In this document: positions 57,828 to 64,000 of the stretch, in pieces
How positions within the stretch are numbered: the first letter of the stretch is position 1
Layout of the letters: each line of letters begins with the position of its first letter
Assembly: GCF_018070025.1 (NCBI RefSeq)
Contig: NZ_JAGPYQ010000002.1
Coordinates: 1,674,001 to 1,738,000 of the forward strand
Direction of reading: 5' to 3'
Length of the DNA stretch: 64,000 nt
Source of the DNA: Streptomyces liliiviolaceus
Lineage (GTDB): Bacteria > Actinomycetota > Actinomycetes > Streptomycetales > Streptomycetaceae
The notes under the pieces: generated by a model
Told to the model about the DNA's origin: nothing
Databases searched by the model: none
The model's input: only the letters and a program-made list of their open reading frames with translations
Made by a program: the position numbers and the translations under genes

Positions 57828-58385
57828 ATGAAGCGCGCATCACTCGTCCTGCTCACTTCGGGAGCACTGGTCGCCGCGATCACCGGTACGGCGTTGGCGG
57901 GCGGAAGCGACGACACGTCGCACTCCCGCAGCACGTCGTCGGCCTCGACCTCGGCTACGGCCACGGCCACCCCCGGACCGGCCTCCGACGCACCGAGCGC
58001 GTCCCCGTCCCGGTCGGAATCGGAGTCGGAGTCGGAGTCCGCGTCGCCGACAACGGCTCCGACCACGGCTCCGACAGCCGACGACGACACGGCAGGACCG
58101 GCCACGGCCACTCCCACACACCCGAATTCGTCGGTGGGCAGCCGACGCGCCGGGGAGATCGCGCTCTCCCACGTGGGCGGCGGAACCATCAGCGAGGTCG
58201 AGGCCGAGACGGAGCACGGCCGCTCGGTGTGGAGCGTGAAGATCCTCAAGAACGGCAGCCGGTACGAGGTCCACGTCGACCGGGGCAGCGGCGAGATCAC
58301 GCGGTCACGGACCAAGTCCGACGACGACCACGGCGGCTCCGACGACGACGGCCGTCACGGCCGCCACGGTCGTCACCACGACTGA
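57828..58385 (+). CDS. secreted PepSY domain protein with low-complexity linker
   Basis: A 185-residue exported protein. The signal peptide is KRASLVLLTSGALVAAITGTALAGG. A 75-residue low-complexity region rich in Ser, Thr, Ala and Pro includes a run of SE dipeptides encoded by repeated TCGGAG triplet pairs at about 58016-58039. A PepSY domain follows at about residues 105-160 (GSRRAGEIALSHVGGGTISEVEAE; VWSVKILKNGSRYEVHVDRGSGEI), with an Asp/His-rich tail that could bind metal. AGGAGG precedes the ATG. It sits after an OmpR/kinase pair, a common pairing in actinomycetes, and is probably a target or modulator. Confidence 0.85.
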   Translation: MKRASLVLLTSGALVAAITGTALAGGSDDTSHSRSTSSASTSATATATPGPASDAPSASPSRSESESESESASPTTAPTTAPTADDDTAGPATATPTHPNSSVGSRRAGEIALSHVGGGTISEVEAETEHGRSVWSVKILKNGSRYEVHVDRGSGEITRSRTKSDDDHGGSDDDGRHGRHGRHHD

Positions 58386-58393
58386 TCCTCCCT

Positions 58394-58437
58394 CCCATCC
58401 CGTGCGGGGCCGTCCCAACTGCCCCGCACGGGATGGG
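58394..58437. terminator. bidirectional terminator between PepSY and monooxygenase genes
   Basis: A perfect 17-bp stem: CCCATCCCGTGCGGGGC (58394-58410) with its complement at 58421-58437 and a 10-base loop. It lies between convergent genes, 9 bases after the PepSY stop. Confidence 0.92.
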
Positions 58438-58488
58438 TGGCGGCCGCGGCTAAGGCACGCCCGTTCACGGTGCGGTCGCCGGGCCGGT

Positions 58489-59802
58489 TCAGACCCGGGC
58501 GGTCGCGGAGGCGCGGGCCGGCAGTTCGAGGCCGAGGTTCTCGCGCAAGGTTGTGCCGGTGTAGTCGGGGGCGACGATCTTCCGTTTGCGCAGTTCGTGG
58601 AGGAGGCCGTTGACGGCGAAGTCGTGCTGCCGCGGGTCCGCGAGGCCGCTCAGCGAGATCACGTCGAGGACACCTGCCCGGAACCGTTCCTCGACCGCGT
58701 CGGCGAGTTGCTCGGGGGTGCCCGCGGCGGCCCAGTGCCCGGTGTCCTGGGCCGCGACGACGAGTTCCCGCAGGGTATAGCCCTGGCGCGCGTACCCCGT
58801 GAAGATGTCGACGCGGCCCCGTCGGCGGTTCACCGAGGTGATGTCGGGCAGCAGGCTCTCCGGCAGTTTCGAGTCGAGCGGGATCTCCGACAGGTCGATG
58901 CCGCCGCCGAGCATGTCGGCCACCTGCGCGCGACCGCGTTCGAAGTCGATCGACTCCCGCTTCTCCCGTACGAGCCGGCGTGCCTCCTCCTCGGTGGAGC
59001 CGTAGGTGGCGTGCAACGAGCTGAAGATGAGCGGCAGTCCGCCGGCCCGGCCGAGCCGTTCGGCCTGGCTCCGGATCTTCCGGGTGAAGTCCACCGCGAT
59101 GTCCAGGGTGGGCAGCGAGGTGAACACGATCTCGGCGTACCGGGCGCCCAGCGCCTGCCCGGCCTCCGACTGACCGGCCTGGAGCTGTACCGGGCGCCGC
59201 TGCGGCAGCGGCGGGATGTTCAGCGGACCCGCCACGGTGAAGAACGGACCCGAGTGGTCGATCGGATGCACCCGCTCGCGGTGCAGCACCGCCTTGCCGT
59301 CCGCGCCGACGGTCAGAGCGCCGGGTTCCCAGCTGTCCCACAGGGCGTTGACCACTTCCAAGGTCTCCGCGGCGCGCGCGTAGCGCTCCTCGGGTCCGGG
59401 CAGCTCCCCGGGGCCGAAGTTCTCCTCGCCGATGGAGGAGGTGACCAGATTCCAGGCGGCCCGACCGTTGCTGACGTGATCGAGGGTGCCGAACAGCCGG
59501 GCCAGGTTGTAGGGATGGTGGAACGTCGTCGAGACCGTGGCGATCAGGCCGATCCGCGAGGTCACCTGGCTGAGCGCCGAGACGAAGACCAGTGGTTCCT
59601 GCGAGCCGATCGGGCCCTGGGCGCCGAAGCTGAGCAGATCGGCGGTGAACAGGGCGTCGATCCTCGCGGCCTCGGCGAGTCCCGCCACGCGCACGGCGGT
59701 GTCCAGCGTCGATCGGGTCGGATCGATCGCCAGGTCGTACGTCTCGGACGTGCCGCCTGCTCCGGTCACGGTCTTCAGCGTCCTGGGGCGTTCTGCACTC
59801 AC
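58489..59802 (-). CDS. FMN-dependent monooxygenase of the NtaA/SnaA/DszA (SoxA) family
   Basis: A 437-residue bacterial luciferase-like flavin monooxygenase. Members use FMNH2 from a partner reductase to oxidise sulfur compounds, chelators or antibiotics. The TIM-barrel blocks ARIDALFTADLL, GLIATVSTTFHHPYNLARLFGTLDHVSNGRAAWNLVTS, QRRPVQLQAGQSEAG and ARYAEIVFTSL are typical. The first 40 residues are unusual: the AWRHP-type segment near the start of many relatives is not seen, yet no better start exists upstream. A short open frame of 70 codons upstream ends in an ATGA overlap with it. A Cys-containing leader peptide lies about 310 bases upstream, pointing to control by sulfur or cysteine supply. 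Confidence 0.88.
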   Translation of the reverse strand: MSAERPRTLKTVTGAGGTSETYDLAIDPTRSTLDTAVRVAGLAEAARIDALFTADLLSFGAQGPIGSQEPLVFVSALSQVTSRIGLIATVSTTFHHPYNLARLFGTLDHVSNGRAAWNLVTSSIGEENFGPGELPGPEERYARAAETLEVVNALWDSWEPGALTVGADGKAVLHRERVHPIDHSGPFFTVAGPLNIPPLPQRRPVQLQAGQSEAGQALGARYAEIVFTSLPTLDIAVDFTRKIRSQAERLGRAGGLPLIFSSLHATYGSTEEEARRLVREKRESIDFERGRAQVADMLGGGIDLSEIPLDSKLPESLLPDITSVNRRRGRVDIFTGYARQGYTLRELVVAAQDTGHWAAAGTPEQLADAVEERFRAGVLDVISLSGLADPRQHDFAVNGLLHELRKRKIVAPDYTGTTLRENLGLELPARASATARV

Positions 59803-60011
59803 GAATCGTCCATTCCCACCGGTCGGGGAGCGATGCCGAGGCCGGTGTCGACGCCCAGGCCGACACCGACGGCGACACCGGCGTCAGCACCGGTGACGTC
59901 TGAGGGCGGAGGAATTCCGGCGGCGCGCGCGGGCGTCGTCCGGACCTGCCGGACACACCGGATCGGACGCGACCGGCCGGGACTGCGGCAACACGCGATG
60001 CGCACGGACAC
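59799..60011 (-). CDS. possible small upstream open frame overlapping the monooxygenase start
   Basis: A 70-codon frame beginning MSVRIACCRSPGRSRPIRC whose stop overlaps the monooxygenase start as ATGA. The first part is Cys/Arg-rich, and the end has a Gly/Val repeat (GVAVGVGLGVDTGLG). I see no clear ribosome-binding site and do not recognise the product. Because stop-start overlap is common in real operons here it is listed, but chance is quite possible in DNA of this composition. Confidence 0.25.
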   Translation of the reverse strand: MSVRIACCRSPGRSRPIRCVRQVRTTPARAAGIPPPSDVTGADAGVAVGVGLGVDTGLGIAPRPVGMDDS

Positions 60012-60080
60012 ATGGGCACGCGCGATTCGCGAGGCATGCGAGACATGCGGGGCTTACGAGGCTGCCGCCGGGGTGGAGAG

Positions 60081-60102
60081 CCGGAACCGAGACCGGTTCC
60101 GG
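60081..60102 (-). promoter_or_regulatory. hairpin just after the leader peptide, possible attenuator
   Basis: CCGGAACC (60081-60088) and GGTTCCGG (60095-60102) form a perfect 8-bp stem around a 6-base loop. It starts 10 bases beyond the leader peptide's stop in the direction of transcription, before the monooxygenase. Confidence 0.5.
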
Positions 60103-60111
60103 AACCAGGGG

Positions 60112-60183
60112 TCAGCTACAGAGCGCGCCCTGCGTCCGGCACAGATCCACGTGCCGACGCTTCGTCCAGACCGGCAGCGTCAC
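60112..60183 (-). CDS. short Cys-containing leader peptide (RRHVDLCR type)
   Basis: A 23-codon frame from a GTG at 60183 encodes a peptide ending KRRHVDLCRTQGALCS. This matches a group of very short actinomycete peptides with the signature RRHVDLxR...C that precede sulfur-metabolism genes and are regarded as putative attenuation leaders. Its two Cys codons lie near the end, and a hairpin follows 10 bases after the stop. The downstream gene is an FMN monooxygenase of a family often linked to organosulfur use, so regulation by cysteine supply is a reasonable inference. The ribosome-binding site is weak. Confidence 0.65.
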   Translation of the reverse strand: MTLPVWTKRRHVDLCRTQGALCS

Positions 60184-60265
60184 CGCGCCGCGGACCGGCC
60201 TGCTGTGTGACGCCCTGACGTGTGACGCCCTCAAGGTGACTCCCGCGCTAGGTGGTTGCGCACTG

Positions 60266-60296
60266 AACGTACGTTGCGGAGGTGCGCCCTTGTCAA
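60266..60296 (-). promoter_or_regulatory. candidate promoter of the leader-monooxygenase transcript
   Basis: On the minus strand, TTGACA (60296-60291) and TACGTT (60271-60266) are separated by 19 bases. The -10 overlaps the perfect palindrome AACGTACGTT (60266-60275), itself flanked by GCGCAC (60258-60263) and GTGCGC (60282-60287). The rest of the 325-base spacer up to 60508 holds a run of C residues near 60302-60320 and no gene that I can see. Confidence 0.4.
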
Positions 60297-60508
60297 GAGT
60301 GCCCCCCCCCACCCCCACCCCCGCACCCGGACCCGCGCCCGCACCTCGCGCTCCCACCCCGACCCGCCGGCCCCGGCCCCGGCCGCCCAACTCCCCACGT
60401 TGCCAGCACATTTCACGGAACGATCTTTCCGGGAACGCCCTCCCGCAGCAGTCATCGGATGGCTAGTGTCCAGCCGTCCGCCTGCACTCGACTCGATCAA
60501 GGACGCCC

Positions 60509-63500
60509 GTGCGACTGACGCATCCCGGCAGACACAGACTGCTGGCCATCACAACGGCCCTCGTGGCGCTGACAGCAACCCCGTCCGCCGTCGCGGCCGA
60601 CCTGGACCTGTCCACCCTCACCGACAACGTTGCCGGCTCCGGCAGCGCAGTCACCGACTCAAAGACCGGGACCCACGGCAAGAGCCACACCGTCACGCTG
60701 CTGACAGGTGATCAGGTCACCGTCACTCCGGGTGGCGCCGGCCCCGACACCGTCTCCGTACAGGGGCCGGACGGTCTGCGCGCCGACGCGCGGATCACCC
60801 GGCAACGCGAGGACACGTACGTGTACCCGTCCTCCGCCGACACCTATGTCGGCGCCGGCCTCCTCGACCCCGAACTCTTCAACGTCACCCGCCTGTTGGC
60901 CGACGGTTACGGGGAAACCCACGCCGACGGCCTGCCCCTCATCGTCGGTTACGCCTCCGCCGCCCGGCGGAAGTCGGATGCCACGTCGTTGCCCGAAGGG
61001 GCCACCGGGGCACGGGCGTTGAGCAGCATCAACAGCACCGCGCTCGTCCAGGACCGTACCCGGGCGGAAGCCTTCTGGAGCGACCTCACGGCACCGGCGG
61101 CCGAGGGCGAGTCGGCCACCACCGCCGCCAAAAGCGCCCCGAAGCTGGCCGGCGGCATCCAGAAGGTGTGGCTCGACGGCAAGGTCGAGGCCGAACTCGC
61201 GGACAGCACCGCGCAGATCGGCGCGCCCGAGGTCTGGGCGAAGGGCAACACGGGTGCGGGTGTCGACGTTGCCGTCCTGGACACCGGATACGACACCGGG
61301 CATCCGGATCTGAAGGACGTCGTCGTCTCGTCGGAGAGCTTCGTACCCGGCGAGGGCGTCACGGACCGCAACGGGCACGGCACCCATGTGGCGTCGACCG
61401 TCGCGGGCAGCGGCGCCGCCTCCGAGGGCGGTGTCGAGCAGGGGGTCGCACCGGGCGCGAGGCTGCACGTGGGCAAGGTCCTGAGCGACGCGGGCAACGG
61501 TTACGACTCCTGGATCATCAGCGGCATGGAGTGGGCGGCCCGTGACGCCAAGGCCAAGGTCGTGAGCATGAGTCTCGGCTCGAACGGCCCCTCCGACGGC
61601 AGTGACCCGATGAGTCAGGCCGTGAACCGTCTCAGTGCCGAGACCGGCGCCCTGTTCGCCGTCGCGGCGGGCAACGCCGGACCGTACGACCACACGGTGG
61701 CCGCTCCCGGCGCCGCGGACGCCGCGCTCACCGTGGGCGCCGTCGACGCGGACGACGCCGTGGCGGAGTTCTCCAGCCGCGGTCCCCGGCTGCGGGACGA
61801 CGCCCTCAAGCCCGAGATCACCGCGCCGGGGGTGGGCATCCTGGCGGCGCGTTCGCAGTACACGTCGGGCACCGGTTCGTACACCGCGAAGAGCGGTACG
61901 TCCATGGCGACCCCGCATGTGGCCGGTGTGGCCGCGCTGGTCGCCGCCGCGCATCCCGGCTGGACCGGCTCCGAGATCAAGGACGCGCTGGTCAGCAGGT
62001 CCAAGGCCACGCCGGACAACTCCGCCGACGCGGGCGGCAACGGCCGGGTCGACGCGGTCGCCGCCACCGGGGGCACGCTGTTCGCCACGGGCACGGTCGA
62101 CGCCGGCATCCACACCACCAGCGAGCCGGGCGAGACCGTCGAGAAGACGGTCCGGTGGCGCAACGACGGCGCCGAGCCGGTCACGGTCGACCTGTCCGTG
62201 GCCGCCACGGAGACGGCGCCGACCGGCCTGTTCACCGTCGCCGACAAGCAGCTCGTCGTCCCCGCGGGCGGTTCCGCGGCGACGACCGTGACCACCCATC
62301 TCGACCGCGCCGCCACCGAGCGGCGCTATACGGCACAGCTCACCGCCGAGGCCTCGGGCAGGACGCTGACCAGGTCGCTCCTCGGGGTCAGCACGTACGA
62401 GGAGCCCTTCCATCTGCGTGTTCAGGTGACCGACCGCTCCGGTGTCCCGAGCCCGTCGCTCGTGTTCGTCAACTGGCAGCGGCAGGGCGACGAGTACAGC
62501 CAGTCCGCCAACGCGGCCGGCGGCGCCCTCGACGCTCTCGTACGGCCCGGTACGTACACGGTCTGGGTCTGGGCGCCGGTCGAGGGGACGCACGGCGAGT
62601 CCTCGCGGGGCCTGGCGCTGCTGAGCGCGCCCACCGTGGAGGTCCGCGGCGACACGGACGTCACGCTCGACGGTACGCGTCTGGTGCAGACCCGCGTGGT
62701 GACGCCGAAGGCCAGCACGGACAGCGATGTCCGGGTCGACTTCAGCCGGACGTTCGGGGACGACTCGCCTCCGGTCGTCGACTCCTGGACGGTCGGCAGC
62801 GGGTACGACAGCCTGTGGGCCCTGCCGACCGCGAAGCCCGCCTCGGGCGAACTGACCTACACGGCCCGCTGGCGGATGCAGCAGCCCCTCGTCAGCCTGA
62901 GCTCCGGGAAGCAGGACTTCGACGACCTGTGGGTCCAGCCCGGGTCCGCCGACCCGGCCGAGGGCGACCGCACCCTGCGTGCCGTCCACGCGGGTGCCGG
63001 TCTGACGGAGGACTACGAGGGGCTGGACGCCCGGGGCAGGATCGCCGTGGTGAACTACCTCCCGGAGGACGAGGAGGACGACGGGGACGAAGAGGATCTT
63101 GCGGCCGGAAAGGCCGCCGCAGCCCCCGACCAGGTGCAGTCCGCCGAGAAGGCCGGCGTCGCCCTGCTGGTGATCGTCAACGACCTCGACGGCAGGCTCC
63201 GCGAGCCCGTCCGCAAGACCCCGCTCACCGTCGTGGGCCTGTCCCGCACCGAGGGCACGGCACTGATCGACCGCATCAAGGCGAGCCCGGACGGCTCCGT
63301 CGCGATGCGCACGGTCACCCACGCGAAGACGGGCTACCTGTACGACCTCGTGCGCTCCTGGCACGACACGATCCCCCAGAAGCCGACGTACGCGCCGACC
63401 GAGCGGCAGCTCGCCCGCGTCGACGTCGACTTCCGCAACGATCCGGCGAAGGAGGTCGACGAGTTCCGCTACGACATCCAGCCCTACCTCGGGGTGAAGA

Positions 63501-64000
63501 TCGGCATGCAGCGGCTGTCCCACTCCGGGGCGCGGCGCACCGACTGGGTGACCTCGGACCGCGGGGTCCGGTGGATGGAGGAGGCGACCACTGCCTTCGC
63601 GACGCAGAAGTCCGGTCTGCTCGCCTACCCGGCCGGGCGGAGCACGTACGTGCAGTGGTTCGGGCCCGTGCAGCGGCCCCGGGTCAACGTCAGCGAGACG
63701 CTGCCGCGGCGCACCGGCGACACCGTCGAGGCGAACGTGCCGGGCTGGGGTGACGGTACGAACGGCCATGTGAGCACCTATGGGACCGGTACGACCTCGC
63801 AGCGGACGGAGCTGTACCGGGGCGACGCCCTGGTCGCGGGCTCCGACGGCTACTCCGTGGCAGGCGAGGTACCGGCGGCCAGGGCCGGCTACCGCCTGGT
63901 GACCACGACGGAGCGCACCGAGGGATTCCCGTACTCGACCTCCACCCGTACCGAGTGGGGCTTCGCGTCGGCGACTCCCAAGAAGGGCGAGAGCGGTCTG
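60509..64000 (+). CDS. large secreted S8 subtilisin-like serine protease (3' end outside the window)
   Basis: An open frame of 1164 codons that runs off the window. From the GTG at 60509 (AAGGA upstream) it has a signal peptide (HRLLAITTALVALTATPSAVAA) and a propeptide with SHTVTLLTGDQVTVTPGG. The peptidase domain has D258 (VAVLDTGYD), H290 (NGHGTHVAS), oxyanion N389 (AAGNAG) and S465 (SGTSMATPHVAG). Beyond residue 530 come beta-sandwich domains and a protease-associated-like segment (GRIAVVNYL; AGVALLVIVND) with an acidic loop EDEEDDGDEED. A -10-like TAGTGT is at 60464-60469. It is probably cell-surface or extracellular. The C-terminal part cannot be assessed. Confidence 0.93.
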   Translation, partial: MRLTHPGRHRLLAITTALVALTATPSAVAADLDLSTLTDNVAGSGSAVTDSKTGTHGKSHTVTLLTGDQVTVTPGGAGPDTVSVQGPDGLRADARITRQREDTYVYPSSADTYVGAGLLDPELFNVTRLLADGYGETHADGLPLIVGYASAARRKSDATSLPEGATGARALSSINSTALVQDRTRAEAFWSDLTAPAAEGESATTAAKSAPKLAGGIQKVWLDGKVEAELADSTAQIGAPEVWAKGNTGAGVDVAVLDTGYDTGHPDLKDVVVSSESFVPGEGVTDRNGHGTHVASTVAGSGAASEGGVEQGVAPGARLHVGKVLSDAGNGYDSWIISGMEWAARDAKAKVVSMSLGSNGPSDGSDPMSQAVNRLSAETGALFAVAAGNAGPYDHTVAAPGAADAALTVGAVDADDAVAEFSSRGPRLRDDALKPEITAPGVGILAARSQYTSGTGSYTAKSGTSMATPHVAGVAALVAAAHPGWTGSEIKDALVSRSKATPDNSADAGGNGRVDAVAATGGTLFATGTVDAGIHTTSEPGETVEKTVRWRNDGAEPVTVDLSVAATETAPTGLFTVADKQLVVPAGGSAATTVTTHLDRAATERRYTAQLTAEASGRTLTRSLLGVSTYEEPFHLRVQVTDRSGVPSPSLVFVNWQRQGDEYSQSANAAGGALDALVRPGTYTVWVWAPVEGTHGESSRGLALLSAPTVEVRGDTDVTLDGTRLVQTRVVTPKASTDSDVRVDFSRTFGDDSPPVVDSWTVGSGYDSLWALPTAKPASGELTYTARWRMQQPLVSLSSGKQDFDDLWVQPGSADPAEGDRTLRAVHAGAGLTEDYEGLDARGRIAVVNYLPEDEEDDGDEEDLAAGKAAAAPDQVQSAEKAGVALLVIVNDLDGRLREPVRKTPLTVVGLSRTEGTALIDRIKASPDGSVAMRTVTHAKTGYLYDLVRSWHDTIPQKPTYAPTERQLARVDVDFRNDPAKEVDEFRYDIQPYLGVKIGMQRLSHSGARRTDWVTSDRGVRWMEEATTAFATQKSGLLAYPAGRSTYVQWFGPVQRPRVNVSETLPRRTGDTVEANVPGWGDGTNGHVSTYGTGTTSQRTELYRGDALVAGSDGYSVAGEVPAARAGYRLVTTTERTEGFPYSTSTRTEWGFASATPKKGESGL

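Noticed and set aside
60302..60320. Run of C residues upstream of the subtilase as a G-quadruplex element
   Set aside because: The tract is simple C-rich sequence. I cannot show the four evenly spaced G-runs on the opposite strand behave as a functional structure, so it is not listed as a feature.
60659..63769. Antisense frame of 1036 codons opposite the subtilase
   Set aside because: The plus strand carries a clear S8 catalytic triad. The minus frame is low-complexity Gly/Arg/Val sequence, typical of an antisense shadow.

Overview
This 64 kb window has the features of a Streptomyces-type actinomycete chromosome arm. GC content is very high, with strong G/C preference at third codon positions. 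GTG and TTG starts, ATGA/GTGA stop-start overlaps and leaderless promoters are frequent. Carbohydrate ABC importers lack their own ATPase, and many secreted enzymes and LacI, TetR, DeoR, LysR and XRE regulators are present. I recognise 53 protein genes plus one short leader peptide. I see no tRNA, rRNA, CRISPR, transposase or phage gene.

Layout. 1-5 kb: a small hypothetical gene, a PlsC-like acyltransferase and two tandem DUF4139 (MuiA-like) proteins. 5-8.5 kb: an SDR divergent from a TetR gene, then a second TetR gene divergent from a zinc-independent MDR oxidoreductase. 8.5-16 kb: carbohydrate cluster A, with a DeoR-HTH/LacI-type sensor hybrid, a binding protein, two permeases, a D-2-hydroxyacid dehydrogenase and a DUF2264 protein. 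16-17 kb: a membrane-anchored Mrr-like protein and a patch of inverted repeats. 17-27.4 kb: cluster B, with a LacI regulator, a triple palindromic operator, a binding protein, two permeases (the first apparently frameshifted by one G), a GH38 alpha-mannosidase and a GH2 beta-galactosidase. 27.4-29.6 kb: a LysR gene divergent from a dehydrogenase/NTF2 fusion. 29.6-36.4 kb: cluster C, with secreted polysaccharide enzymes (alginate-lyase family, DUF1996, GH2-like plus F5/8C, GH16-like) and a LacI regulator sharing an 18-bp operator sequence. 36.4-48.8 kb: housekeeping and accessory genes (two coupled secreted propeller proteins, cyclophilin, two DHFR/RibD-like reductases, a WGR-propeller fusion, an ABM monooxygenase, a CASTOR/POLLUX-type channel, a cold-shock protein, an RmlD-like reductase, a DUF1707 protein and a STAS antagonist). 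48.9-58.4 kb: an MFS exporter, a methyltransferase divergent from an XRE-cupin regulator, a NarL-type two-component pair with a membrane protein, an excalibur protein, and an OmpR-type two-component pair followed by a PepSY protein. 58.5-64 kb: an FMN monooxygenase of the NtaA/SnaA/DszA family preceded by a Cys-containing leader peptide, and a large secreted subtilase that runs off the window.

How the parts fit. Clusters A and B each pair a local sugar sensor with a CUT1 importer and cytoplasmic degradative enzymes. The missing ATPase is probably a shared MsiK-like protein elsewhere, which is inference. Cluster C acts outside the cell. The most useful leads are the three-unit operator in front of cluster B, the one-base frameshift in its first permease, the shared 18-bp operator of cluster C, the 30-bp operator between the methyltransferase and the XRE-cupin gene, the leader-peptide/hairpin arrangement upstream of the sulfur-type monooxygenase, and two unusual fusions (6PGDH-NTF2 and WGR-propeller). 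I did not find a clearly novel defence or biosynthetic system.
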